Positions 1-9,432 of a stretch of 64,000 nucleotides of DNA are shown one piece after another. A model generated the notes under the pieces. That model saw nothing but the letters and a program-made list of their open reading frames with translations. It was not told the DNA's origin and did no database searches. Positions within the stretch are counted from its first letter, which is position 1; the number at the start of each line of letters is the position of its first letter. A program made the translations under genes and the position numbers. The stretch is from Flavobacteriales bacterium (lineage in GTDB: Bacteria > Bacteroidota > Bacteroidia > Flavobacteriales > UBA7312), in the NCBI GenBank assembly GCA_016779935.1, contig JADHMQ010000006.1, positions 28,682 through 92,681 on the forward strand. Direction: 5' to 3'.

Positions 1-1
1 A

Positions 2-640
2 TACGGTAATCTTAACCTTAAATTCAACCTAAAAAATAACGATCAAGCATTTTCAAGGTATGATACCTTAAATTTCGATGTAGGTTCTTTTAGAGTAGAA
101 AACATTACGTTTTACATGTGTAATATTACATTAAACAATGCATCAACTAGCGAAAAAATAAAAGATGTTCATCTTGTTCGTTTAGACGAACCAAACACCA
201 TGAATCTAGAAGTTACAGCTCCCAACGGCAACTATGAAAGTGTTTCCTTTGGACTGGGTTTAACTCCTGAAATTAATAGCACAGTGCCTTCTGACTACCC
301 TACTGATCATCCATTAGGTCTTAATCAGAACACTTACTGGCCTATGTTATCAGCTTCTTATATTTTTGTGAAAATTGAAGGGAAAATGGATACTTCACAA
401 ACATCTAGCTTCTACCCATTAACCTACCATTTAGCTCATGAGGATTTATTCAGAGCGGTGGATTTTGAAAAAAGCATATCGCTGAATGAGAATAGTTCGT
501 CTACTTTACAATTTAATATTAACCTTTCTGAATTGTTCACAAATGTTGACCTTTCGCAAGAATTAGCTCATGAACTTACATCAAGTCCTTTAGCGACTCA
601 AATAATCACAAATTTCGCGAATGCAATTGAACTGGAGTAA
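2..640 (+). CDS. MbnP-like copper-binding protein, 5' truncated by the window edge
   Basis: The reading frame is open from base 2, so the N-terminus and probable signal peptide lie upstream. The start-like ATG at 116 is internal. The fragment has the beta-rich look of MbnP-family periplasmic proteins, with a single Trp in the segment NTYWPMLSASYIFVKIEG near residue 75 counted from the internal ATG. In characterised MbnP proteins, a conserved Trp is oxidised to kynurenine by the partner MbnH and helps bind copper. The family call leans heavily on the next gene, a di-heme MbnH/MauG-like protein that overlaps it by 20 bp. No methanobactin genes are visible. Copper binding here is inference. Confidence 0.72.
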   Translation, partial: YGNLNLKFNLKNNDQAFSRYDTLNFDVGSFRVENITFYMCNITLNNASTSEKIKDVHLVRLDEPNTMNLEVTAPNGNYESVSFGLGLTPEINSTVPSDYPTDHPLGLNQNTYWPMLSASYIFVKIEGKMDTSQTSSFYPLTYHLAHEDLFRAVDFEKSISLNENSSSTLQFNINLSELFTNVDLSQELAHELTSSPLATQIITNFANAIELE

Positions 641-1673
641 AATAGTACTGTTTTTATGCTGTTTTGGTTTACTTTCTTGCGAAAGAGATATCCCTATTGT
701 AGAAGCTATTGACTACAATCCAGCCTTTATACCCTTTGAAGTTCCTAGAAGATTTCCATCACCAAATTTACCGCCTGATAATCCTCTTTCCGAGGAAGGA
801 ATTGAATTAGGAAAAAAACTATTTTACGACCCAATACTTTCAGGAAACAATACCTTATCTTGTGCTGACTGTCATTTTCAATCGAAAGGATTTAGTGACC
901 CTGCAACATTTAGCGTAGGTATTGAAGGTGTTTTAGGCACAAAAAATGCTTCCGCAATTATTAATGCTGCATGGAATACCTCTAATTTTTGGGATGGAAG
1001 AACTATTTCATTGGAAGAACAAGCCCTTGGACCAGTTACAAGTTTTATTGAACTCCACTCACCATCATGGGAACAAGTTTCTCAGGAACTAATGGATAAC
1101 TTGGAATACAAAGTTTTGTTCAAACAAGCCTTCAATGCAGATATTATTGACTCTTCACATGTAGTTAAAGCCATTGCCCAATTTGAAAGAATATTAGTTT
1201 CGTCTGAATCTAAATTTGATAAGTTTTTAGATTACAGAGCTAGCTTAACTCCTTCTGAATTAAGAGGTAAAGAAATTTTTAACACTGAAAAAGGAGATTG
1301 TTTTCATTGCCACTCTTATCCTTTATTTACGAGTAATCTGTTTCATAACAACGGATTAGATCCTGAAGGCATAATGGATAATGGTAGATTTAATGTAACT
1401 AATGACCCTAATGATAAAGGTAAATTCAAAAGTCCAACACTTCGAAATGTAGAGTTAACAGCACCTTACATGCATGATGGAAGGTTCGCTACACTTGAAG
1501 AAGTAATTGAACACTACAACTTCGGAGGGCATAATTCCTCTACAATCGACCCACTAATGAAAAAGGTTGATGTTGGATTAGGTTTGACTCAACAAGATAA
1601 AACTGATCTTATTAACTTTTTGAAAACATTAACTGACACCGCTTTCATAAACAATCCTGATTTCCGACCTTAG
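621..1673 (+). CDS. MbnH/MauG-family di-heme cytochrome c peroxidase-like lipoprotein
   Basis: 350 aa. The N-terminus is a lipoprotein signal with lipobox LLSC (Cys at residue 20), so it is probably membrane-anchored in the periplasm. Two c-type heme motifs are visible: CADCH (81-85) and CFHCH (227-231), the spacing of bacterial cytochrome c peroxidases, MauG and MbnH. TLRNVELTAPYMHDGRFATL is the usual C-terminal family block, and its Met may be a distal heme ligand. The start codon lies inside the preceding mbnP-like gene, so the two are probably translationally coupled. This points to an MbnH role, oxidising a Trp of MbnP, rather than a plain peroxidase, although peroxide detoxification cannot be excluded. 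Confidence 0.85.
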   Translation: MQLNWSKIVLFLCCFGLLSCERDIPIVEAIDYNPAFIPFEVPRRFPSPNLPPDNPLSEEGIELGKKLFYDPILSGNNTLSCADCHFQSKGFSDPATFSVGIEGVLGTKNASAIINAAWNTSNFWDGRTISLEEQALGPVTSFIELHSPSWEQVSQELMDNLEYKVLFKQAFNADIIDSSHVVKAIAQFERILVSSESKFDKFLDYRASLTPSELRGKEIFNTEKGDCFHCHSYPLFTSNLFHNNGLDPEGIMDNGRFNVTNDPNDKGKFKSPTLRNVELTAPYMHDGRFATLEEVIEHYNFGGHNSSTIDPLMKKVDVGLGLTQQDKTDLINFLKTLTDTAFINNPDFRP

Positions 1674-1680
1674 CAATTCA

Positions 1681-3516
1681 ATGTATTACTATCAAAACCG
1701 TACGTTACACTTAGTGCTTAGCCTATTTTTGCTAAGCCTTTCTTTTGTTTCTGAAGCTCAAGATTTAAGGTGTGGAACTATGGAGCGTCTTGAGTATGAA
1801 TGCAAAGACAATCATAATTTATTACAAAAAAGAAACACCATTAATAAGGCTATCAAAGAATGGAAAAAAAATAGCTCAACACCAAATTCATACACTATAC
1901 CAGTCGTCTTTCACGTGATTTATAAAAACCAAGATGAATACGTTTCGTTTGAACAGATTATGAGCCAATTAGATGTATTAAATCAAGATTTCAATAGGAC
2001 CAATTCGGATGCTAATCAAACACCTAGTGAGTTTCTTGATGTTGCTGCTGATTGTAACATTAGCTTTTGTTTAGCACAGCGTACTGAAAATAACGACACA
2101 ACTTCTGGCATCACATACACGCAAACAAGTGTAAGCTCATTTTCATTGTATGACAATCGTATTTTTCAAGATTCTTTGGGTGGAAAAACCATTTGGAATA
2201 GCTCAGACTATCTCAATATTTACGTCTGTGATTTAACTAATGCTTTAGGTTTTTCTTCATTTCCTGGGGGAAACCCAAACAGAGATGCCGTAGTTGTTGA
2301 TTTCTCAAACTTTGGTACAATTGATATAGCTCCACCGTTTAATAAAGGCAGAACTGCTACGCACGAACTGGGCCATTGGCTAGACCTTTATCACATTTGG
2401 GGACCAGGAAATTGCGGCTCTGATGAAGTAGACGACACGCCTAGTCAAGAGACTGAAAATTACGGTTGCCCTTCACATCCTAGCCCTACATGTGATAATA
2501 ATGGTGATATGTTTCAAAACTACATGGATTACACCAATGATGCTTGTATGAATTTGTTTACAAATGGACAAAAAGAACGCATGCATGCTACTCTCAATAC
2601 GGAAAGATTAGGTATTGGTAATGCTGACTTCTGTCAACTTCCTTATGAGGATATTGGCATTAACAATAATGTTCAACCATCTGAAAATGAAATTTATTGC
2701 GGTGAAAACCTTGAACTTATTACTTCATTATTTAATTATTCTGAGAATACTATAACTAAGGCAAGCATTTTTTATCAAATTGATGATGATAATCCAATTG
2801 AATATGAATGGTCAGGAAATTTAAATCCTAATACCTCTCAAGAAATAAATTTAGGAAACATTACCTTTAGTACTGGTGAACATACTTTAAAGATTTATAG
2901 CTCCTCTCCTAATTCCTTTAGAGATATTAACCCAACAAATGACACAACCTTCCTTACTTTTACAATCACACAAGGAACTAATATAGATTTTGTCATTCAA
3001 ACAGATAATTATGCTGAGGAAAATTATTGGGCAATTTTAAATAACCAAAACGATACGATTCTTTCTGAGAATGAATTAGTGAGTAATGAAATTAATTCAT
3101 TTAACTACTGCCAAGATTTAGACAGTTGTTACACTCTAGTAATATACGATATTTACGAAGATGGAATGTGTTGTGATTTTGGTAATGGATATGTTTCAGT
3201 TAATGGTCAGAATTTTAGCGGTAATTTTGGCTCAGAACTTCAAATAGACTTATGCAATACCATTGATATTAATGAAGTAAAAGAAATAAATTCTGTACTG
3301 GTTTACCCTAATCCAACGAATGATTACATCACTGTTGAATCAAAAACATCCATTGAATTAATAAGAATTTATGATTTATATGGTAAAAATCTAGTTCAAA
3401 AAAATTGCCATAGCAATAAAGAACTCGTAAATTTGTATCCACTCAGTTCGGGCGCATACTTTTTGCAGCTAATTACTAACAAACAAACACACTCTGTTAA
3501 GATAATCAAAAAATGA
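1681..3516 (+). CDS. Secreted M43-family (pappalysin/cytophagalysin-like) zinc metalloprotease with T9SS sorting domain
   Basis: 611 aa. A signal peptide ends near residue 26. The zinc site is HELGHWLDLYH (228-238). The metzincin consensus is HExxHxxGxxH, and here the Gly position is Asp235. The downstream block DYTNDACMNLFTNGQKERM is typical of M43 and includes the Met-turn region. After the catalytic domain come a CARDB-like beta domain, a Cys-rich module (SCYTLVIYDIYEDGMCCD) and a type A T9SS tail (VYPNPTNDYI ... SVKIIKK). It starts 7 nt after the di-heme gene and overlaps the next protease gene by 4 nt, so the two exported proteases are co-transcribed. Confidence 0.88.
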   Translation: MYYYQNRTLHLVLSLFLLSLSFVSEAQDLRCGTMERLEYECKDNHNLLQKRNTINKAIKEWKKNSSTPNSYTIPVVFHVIYKNQDEYVSFEQIMSQLDVLNQDFNRTNSDANQTPSEFLDVAADCNISFCLAQRTENNDTTSGITYTQTSVSSFSLYDNRIFQDSLGGKTIWNSSDYLNIYVCDLTNALGFSSFPGGNPNRDAVVVDFSNFGTIDIAPPFNKGRTATHELGHWLDLYHIWGPGNCGSDEVDDTPSQETENYGCPSHPSPTCDNNGDMFQNYMDYTNDACMNLFTNGQKERMHATLNTERLGIGNADFCQLPYEDIGINNNVQPSENEIYCGENLELITSLFNYSENTITKASIFYQIDDDNPIEYEWSGNLNPNTSQEINLGNITFSTGEHTLKIYSSSPNSFRDINPTNDTTFLTFTITQGTNIDFVIQTDNYAEENYWAILNNQNDTILSENELVSNEINSFNYCQDLDSCYTLVIYDIYEDGMCCDFGNGYVSVNGQNFSGNFGSELQIDLCNTIDINEVKEINSVLVYPNPTNDYITVESKTSIELIRIYDLYGKNLVQKNCHSNKELVNLYPLSSGAYFLQLITNKQTHSVKIIKK

Positions 3517-5429
3517 AAAAATACTTTATTTTACTATCTATATCTCTAGTATCCCTTTTATCCATTGCTCAAATAAGCATAAATAAAACACCTATAAGTT
3601 CAACGGAAACTCTTTCAAGAGATGTACCTACTTTAGAAATTGCATCTCCTGATATGCTAATAATTGAAAATGAAGACCAAGATGCATCTTTAAAAGGTAA
3701 ACCCTACCGTTACGCTAAACTTATTGATTGTGATATTGACCCTAGTACAAATGGATTGTGGGAAGAATTAGATAATGGTGTTCGTGTTTGGAGACTAAAT
3801 ATTCAATCAGAAAATGCAAAGGCACTTTCCCTTTATTTTGACGCATTTTGGATACCTTCTAATGGAGAGCTGTATATCTATAATGAAGATAAATCTAAAA
3901 TATTAGGAGCTTACACAAATAGAAACAACCATGAAAGTGGTGTATTTGCTCATGAAATTATTGAAGGTGATAAATTATGTATAGAATATGTTCAAAGAGG
4001 TGCTGGAAATCCAATTTTACACATCGATAAGATATCCTACGCTTATCGTTCAATTAAAACTTCAATAGATCTGAAAAACTTTGGAGATTCAGAAGATTGT
4101 CATAATAATGTAAATTGTCCTGAAGGAGACGATTGGCAAGATGTTAAAACAGCCGTTTGTAGACTAAGTATAAGAATTGGTAATAATTCATACTGGTGCA
4201 GTGGATCTCTAGTCAATAATACTGCAGAAGACTGCACCCCTTATGTATTGACTGCCGAGCATTGTGCTTATGATGATGACAATAACAACTACGCCTCTAG
4301 CAATGACATGAACCAATGGGTGTTTTATTTTAATTATGAAGCTGATATTTGCGAAAACCCTAGTTCAAATCCTAGTTCAAATACAATGACTGGGTGCTCA
4401 TTTGTATCTAGAAGTAGTAATAATGGAAACTGGGGAGGTACATCTGATTTTTATCTGGTAGAGCTCAATAATAGCTTACCTTTTGACTACGGTTTGTATG
4501 TAGCGGGCTGGAACAGAAGTAATACAGCTTCACCCGAAGGTGTAGGTATACACCACCCTGCCGGAGACATCAAGAAAATATCAACTTACACCCAATCTAC
4601 TGTTTCTGTAAATAGCGGAAGAGATTGGAGAGTAAAATGGGTAAACACTGAAAGTGGACATGGTGTAACTGAAGGTGGTTCGTCAGGAAGTCCACTGTTT
4701 AATATGGACAAGCAAATTATTGGTGATTTATCAACAGGTAGTTCTGCATGTTCACCTTCACAGTTTTTAACTGGCCCTGATAATTATGGTAAATTTTCAG
4801 AAAGTTGGGACCAAAATGGTAATACTAATAATCTAAGGCTAAAACCTTGGTTAGACCCTACAAATTCTGGAGTAATTTCTATGAGTGGAAAACTTTGTGG
4901 CTCACCAACAGTTGCTAACTTTATTGCAGCCTACACTCATGTAAAAACAGGTTTACCAACTCAATTCTATTATACAGGAACAGGAAATCCTGCAACATAT
5001 AACTGGACGTTTTATGGTAATGGAGTAACTCCTTCCAACTCAACAGATGCGTCCCCAGTTGTAGTGTATTCTAACGACGGAAACTATACAGTAAGGCTTG
5101 ATGTTACAGATGCTGTAGATAACGATAGTTATGAAATTAAATCTGCTTATATAAAGGTTGATCAGTTCGGTGGAAGCATAGGAATTGAAGAAAATAGACT
5201 ATCTGTTAATATTTTTCCAAATCAATCAACCGGAATAGTTTATCTCAGTCAAAATATATCCAATGACGCTGAAGTAAGAGTATTAACTCTATTAGGTAAA
5301 GAAATTTACTCCAATACTTTACTGGAAACTCTGAAGATAGACTTATCGGAATTTAATAATGGCGTTTACTTTATTGAAGTAAGAAATGAGAATTCTTTTA
5401 TTAGCGAAAGATTGATTTTAAATAGATAA
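3513..5429 (+). CDS. Secreted trypsin-like serine protease (lysyl endopeptidase-like) with PKD domain and T9SS tail
   Basis: 638 aa with a signal peptide ending in SIAQ (about residue 20). The chymotrypsin-fold catalytic triad is readable: His250 in LTAEHC, Asp312 in GTSDFYLVEL, and Ser391 in EGGSSGSPLF. Cysteines flank the active-site segments, as in Achromobacter/Lysobacter lysyl endopeptidases. A PKD-type domain (about 465-550) and a T9SS type A C-terminus (IFPNQSTGIVYLS ... RLILNR) follow. The start overlaps the stop of the M43 protease (ATGA). Cleavage specificity for Lys is inferred from family likeness only. Confidence 0.88.
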   Translation: MKKYFILLSISLVSLLSIAQISINKTPISSTETLSRDVPTLEIASPDMLIIENEDQDASLKGKPYRYAKLIDCDIDPSTNGLWEELDNGVRVWRLNIQSENAKALSLYFDAFWIPSNGELYIYNEDKSKILGAYTNRNNHESGVFAHEIIEGDKLCIEYVQRGAGNPILHIDKISYAYRSIKTSIDLKNFGDSEDCHNNVNCPEGDDWQDVKTAVCRLSIRIGNNSYWCSGSLVNNTAEDCTPYVLTAEHCAYDDDNNNYASSNDMNQWVFYFNYEADICENPSSNPSSNTMTGCSFVSRSSNNGNWGGTSDFYLVELNNSLPFDYGLYVAGWNRSNTASPEGVGIHHPAGDIKKISTYTQSTVSVNSGRDWRVKWVNTESGHGVTEGGSSGSPLFNMDKQIIGDLSTGSSACSPSQFLTGPDNYGKFSESWDQNGNTNNLRLKPWLDPTNSGVISMSGKLCGSPTVANFIAAYTHVKTGLPTQFYYTGTGNPATYNWTFYGNGVTPSNSTDASPVVVYSNDGNYTVRLDVTDAVDNDSYEIKSAYIKVDQFGGSIGIEENRLSVNIFPNQSTGIVYLSQNISNDAEVRVLTLLGKEIYSNTLLETLKIDLSEFNNGVYFIEVRNENSFISERLILNR

Positions 5430-6590
5430 ATGACAAACTCCTTATTTACTATACTAAATAGCAATTCCACTCTAGAAGATTTAAAAAGTATTGCTCAAAA
5501 AGTAGCTGACAACAAACGAATTACTATCGAAGAAGGTATCCGTTTATTTGATGCTGATTTACCGTTCTTAGGCGTTCTTGCAAATTATATTAGAGAATCT
5601 AAGCATCAAGACTTTACTTATTTCAACAGAAATATACATATTGAACCTACAAACATTTGTGTATTCGATTGTAAGTTTTGCTCTTATTCAAAACTGTTAA
5701 AACACAAAACAGAAGGTTGGGAACTCACTGAAGAGGAAATTCTCGATAAAATGAGAGAATACAAGGAGCAACCCATTACAGAAGTTCATATTGTAGGAGG
5801 TGTTCATCCTAAAATGGGACTAAACTATTTCGCAAGTCTCATCAAGAAAATCAAAGAAATTAGACCTGACATTCACGTTAAAGCCTTTACCGCTGTTGAA
5901 CTCGATTATATGTGCAGAAAAGCCAAAGTAAGCTATGAGGAAGGCCTAAGTATCTTAAAGGAACACGGTCAAGATTCACTTCCTGGCGGTGGTGCAGAGA
6001 TATTCGACGAATCTATTCGTGAACAAATCTGTAAAGACAAATGCTCTTCTGCGCAATGGTTAGAGATTCACGAAACGGCTCATAAATTAGGAATGCCGTC
6101 TAACGCCACAATGCTATATGGTCATATCGAAGAACCAAAACACCTTGTGGACCATATGAATCGCTTACGTACTTTACAAGATAAAACTGGTGGCTTCAAT
6201 ACGTTTATTCCATTAAAGTTTAGAAATGGAGAGAATCAAATGTCTCATATAGCTGAAGTTAGCGTAATTAATGACTTGAAAGTATATGCTATTTCAAGAA
6301 TATTCATGGATAATTTTTCACACATCAAAGCCTATTGGCCTATGATCGGCAGAAATACAGCACAATTATCTCTTTCCTACGGCGTAAACGATATTGATGG
6401 TACAATAGACGATACTACCAAAATATATTCCATGGCTGGTGCTGAAGAGCAAACTCCAACACTTTCTACTCAACAGTTAGTTGAACTCATTAAAAACGTG
6501 AAAAGACACCCTATCGAAAGAGATACACTTTACAATGTTGTAAAAGACTATAAAGACGTTGAATTTAAGTCAGAGAAAAAAAGCTATTAA
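5430..6590 (+). CDS. mqnE: Aminofutalosine synthase (radical SAM)
   Basis: 386 aa, the usual MqnE length. The radical-SAM cluster motif CxxxCxxC is Cys77-Cys81-Cys84 (CVFDCKFC). Other family blocks are HIVGGVHP, VKAFTAVELDY and SLPGGGAEIF. MqnE joins SAM and 3-[(1-carboxyvinyl)oxy]benzoate to form aminofutalosine in the futalosine pathway of menaquinone synthesis. Confusion with MqnC is possible, but the AFTAVEL and LPGGGAE blocks favour MqnE. The ATG directly follows the stop of the serine protease gene. A MenG/UbiE methyltransferase for the last step is encoded about 14 kb away in this window. Confidence 0.92.
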   Translation: MTNSLFTILNSNSTLEDLKSIAQKVADNKRITIEEGIRLFDADLPFLGVLANYIRESKHQDFTYFNRNIHIEPTNICVFDCKFCSYSKLLKHKTEGWELTEEEILDKMREYKEQPITEVHIVGGVHPKMGLNYFASLIKKIKEIRPDIHVKAFTAVELDYMCRKAKVSYEEGLSILKEHGQDSLPGGGAEIFDESIREQICKDKCSSAQWLEIHETAHKLGMPSNATMLYGHIEEPKHLVDHMNRLRTLQDKTGGFNTFIPLKFRNGENQMSHIAEVSVINDLKVYAISRIFMDNFSHIKAYWPMIGRNTAQLSLSYGVNDIDGTIDDTTKIYSMAGAEEQTPTLSTQQLVELIKNVKRHPIERDTLYNVVKDYKDVEFKSEKKSY

Positions 6591-7603
6591 ACTTTGTGTT
6601 TGGCATAATTTCGCCATTTCTCAATAACACTTTGCATATCTGCAGGAAGTTCTGATTCAAAAGACATCCACTTATTAGTTTTAGGATGAGTAAACCCTAA
6701 AGATTTGGCATGTAAAGACTGTCTAGGAATCATCTTAAAACAATTCTCCACAAATTGCTTATACTTAGTAAAAGTAGTTCCCTTAAGTATCTTATCTCCA
6801 CCATATTCAAAATCGTTGAACAAAGGATGCTTAAAGTGTTGAAAATGAACTCTAATTTGATGAGTCCTTCCAGTCTCAAGTTTACATTCGACTAAAGAAA
6901 CATAACCAAACCTTTCAAGCACTTTATAGTGGGTTTTAGCAAGCTTACCAAAGTCACCTTCAGGGAATACTGTCATTAACTTTCGGTTTTTAAGACTTCG
7001 CCCAATATTTCCTTCAATACTCCCTTCCTTTTCTTCAAAATCGCCCCAAACTAAGGCGTTGTACCTTCTATCTATAGTTCTTTCAAAAAACTGTTTAGAA
7101 AGTGAGGTCATGGTATTTTCATTTTTGGCGATTACCATTAAGCCAGTTGTGTTTTTATCAATTCGATGTACTAATCCTGGACGAGTAGAATCTCCATTAT
7201 TAGATGGTAAATTCTTAAAGTGGAAAGAGAGAGCATTAACTAATGTTCCTTCATAATTACCATAACCCGGATGAACAACCATTCCTGCTTCTTTGTTTAG
7301 TACCACAACATCGTCATCTTCATAAACAATATTTAGAGGTATATCTTGTGGAATGAGTTCAATTTCTCTGGGTGGGTTAGTAAACATCACTGTTACGATA
7401 TCGAAAGGCTTAACCTTATAATTTGGTTTTACAGCTTTATCATTTACCCTTATAAAACCGTCGGTAGCAGCTTGTTGAATTTTATTTCGTGAAGTACCTT
7501 CCAATCGGTTGAGCAAAAACTTATCAACCCTTAGAGGCTCTTGACCTTTATCCGCCTCTACCCTATGATGTTCATACAATTCATTTGAATCTTGCTCAAT
7601 CAT
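6587..7603 (-). CDS. rluD: Ribosomal large-subunit pseudouridine synthase, RluD type
   Basis: 338 aa. An N-terminal S4-like RNA-binding domain (about 20-80, VDKFLLNRLEGTSRNKIQ) is followed by a catalytic RluA-family domain. HRIDKNTTGLMVIAKN carries the catalytic Asp, and GRTHQIRVHF is the second conserved block. It isomerises uridines in helix 69 of 23S rRNA. The start overlaps by 4 nt the stop of the upstream T9SS protein gene, so a PASTA protein - T9SS protein - rluD operon is likely on this strand. Its 3' end overlaps mqnE by 4 nt in convergent orientation. RluA-family paralogues are common, so the exact target site is less certain than the family. Confidence 0.9.
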   Translation of the reverse strand: MIEQDSNELYEHHRVEADKGQEPLRVDKFLLNRLEGTSRNKIQQAATDGFIRVNDKAVKPNYKVKPFDIVTVMFTNPPREIELIPQDIPLNIVYEDDDVVVLNKEAGMVVHPGYGNYEGTLVNALSFHFKNLPSNNGDSTRPGLVHRIDKNTTGLMVIAKNENTMTSLSKQFFERTIDRRYNALVWGDFEEKEGSIEGNIGRSLKNRKLMTVFPEGDFGKLAKTHYKVLERFGYVSLVECKLETGRTHQIRVHFQHFKHPLFNDFEYGGDKILKGTTFTKYKQFVENCFKMIPRQSLHAKSLGFTHPKTNKWMSFESELPADMQSVIEKWRNYAKHKV

Positions 7604-9432
7604 TGAATAATAAGTTTTTCAATTTGTGTAGTATTAGATATAGTAGTCATTTTTAAAATATAAACACCTTTAGAAAAAGCTGACACATCAATAGTCTGAG
7701 ATGTAATAAAACCACTACTCAGCAACTGCTTACCACTTAAACTGTAAATATCTAATTTAAAAGACTCATCATTATCGATATATACAATATCCTTAGCAGG
7801 GTTTGGAAAGATAGAAAATGAAGTCATTTCGAATTCAGTGCTATTAGATGGTGTTGATAAACTTCCAAAAACAGGACGAATCATCCAAGTACCATCACAA
7901 TCTGCACAATTGGACTGCTGCCAACCCCCTCCTAAATTGTAATACATTCTTTCGTTATTTACTCTATTTCTATCGAGACCAATATTAACTATGTTTTCTG
8001 AGTATTGTTCCCACCCTACAAAGACAGAGCCTGATACAACAATAGGATTTTCTAAAACATACTCGAAGAAACCATTCTTAGTACCTGTATATTCTGGATA
8101 AAAAATTTGACTCTCATATAATTCTGTTGATGGTTCTCCTGACTGACTGCTCCACAACTTAATTCGAAATGCTATCCCATAAGAGTCTTCGTAGTTCTTT
8201 TCAAAATGTAACTGCACAGCCTTTAAGGTGTCTTGCTCAGCAATATTAAAAAGCATAGCCACCTTTCCTTGTTCAGAGTTAATCCCATATGACGCTTCGG
8301 CAGTACCATCATCCAAAGCATAATAATTGTCAAAAACTTGAGTGAATCTTAGCGTATCGTTTTCTTGAAACAAACTATTATCATCAGTAGCTATTGACTG
8401 AATGATTGTATATGAATTAGTCTGTAAATCCTCAATAGCCGGCGGAAATGCACTTGTTTCTACTGTAATAGCAGTTGGTGAGTCATCTGAATACGAAAAA
8501 TTAATATCAAGCGCAGGAATCTCATCGTTTCTTGTTGGACCTGTTGAAGGATAGTGAAAAATTAAATCATCATTATAATCATAGATATCGTAACGATAGT
8601 CTACACTCTGAGCTGTACTGTAATTGTTTCTTATCCATGTATCCATATTATTGGACATATAGGCTGCTCTATTTTTATCAAAATGAGACCAAGGGATGGT
8701 GTAATAAAAATTAATCATCTGTGAGGTTTCATAGATAAAGGCAACATCTTCAACATCATTCAGTAAATTTATATCATCAGTTAGTAAGACATTGTCGATA
8801 TGCCAATGATCAAAATTACCAGAAAGGGTTGCCATATTATGAAACCTAAACTGAAAATCTGAATGAAGGTAAGCTAAATCAGAAATGGTATAATTTATTT
8901 TTGTGAAATCTGAAAGAGAGAAACCAACTGTGTCCCAAACAGTTTGCCAAACCAATGCAGTATCTAAAAATTGAACAGATAATTCATCATTATTTTCTGG
9001 CTCGTTACCATACCCCGTCGACTGAAGCAAAAATGAAAAGTACACATTATTATATGCTGATAAATCAATAGGATTAGATGTTAAGTAATCGGCATCTCCA
9101 TGTGCTGTTTCTGATGCATTATTTATTGGGTTACCTAATGAATCTAAACCGTCAAATGTAGCTACTCCAATATTGACAGGATTAATTGGGTAAGTATTAT
9201 TTACAAATACATCTTTGTCTTGCCATAGTTCAACTTTTGGGTATCCTTTATAATTTGAAAAATCGTCAAAGAAAGGTAGTGTAACAATAGATTGGACTGA
9301 ACTGATAGATTTTTTGGAAATAGTAGATAATTGAGAATTATACTTCAAAGGACTAACTCTTTCCTGAGAAAAAAGAATAGTCGATAAAAGTATTGAAAGC
9401 AAAAGTGAGAAACTACTCTTCGTCATTATCAT
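7600..9432 (-). CDS. Secreted T9SS-sorted protein with MAM/jelly-roll-like domain, unknown function
   Basis: 610 aa. A short signal peptide (LLSILLSTILFSQE) precedes a domain starting PFFDDFSNYKGYP, with repeated aromatic and Asp-rich strands such as DHWHIDNVLL. This is the look of carbohydrate- or protein-binding jelly-roll (MAM-like) domains in flavobacterial surface proteins. No catalytic motif is seen. The C-terminus is a type A T9SS sorting domain (FSIFPNPAKDIVYI ... IEKLIIQ). It lies between the PASTA protein and rluD and overlaps both (20 nt with the former, 4 nt with the latter), so it is co-expressed with them. Confidence 0.8.
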   Translation of the reverse strand: MIMTKSSFSLLLSILLSTILFSQERVSPLKYNSQLSTISKKSISSVQSIVTLPFFDDFSNYKGYPKVELWQDKDVFVNNTYPINPVNIGVATFDGLDSLGNPINNASETAHGDADYLTSNPIDLSAYNNVYFSFLLQSTGYGNEPENNDELSVQFLDTALVWQTVWDTVGFSLSDFTKINYTISDLAYLHSDFQFRFHNMATLSGNFDHWHIDNVLLTDDINLLNDVEDVAFIYETSQMINFYYTIPWSHFDKNRAAYMSNNMDTWIRNNYSTAQSVDYRYDIYDYNDDLIFHYPSTGPTRNDEIPALDINFSYSDDSPTAITVETSAFPPAIEDLQTNSYTIIQSIATDDNSLFQENDTLRFTQVFDNYYALDDGTAEASYGINSEQGKVAMLFNIAEQDTLKAVQLHFEKNYEDSYGIAFRIKLWSSQSGEPSTELYESQIFYPEYTGTKNGFFEYVLENPIVVSGSVFVGWEQYSENIVNIGLDRNRVNNERMYYNLGGGWQQSNCADCDGTWMIRPVFGSLSTPSNSTEFEMTSFSIFPNPAKDIVYIDNDESFKLDIYSLSGKQLLSSGFITSQTIDVSAFSKGVYILKMTTISNTTQIEKLIIQ

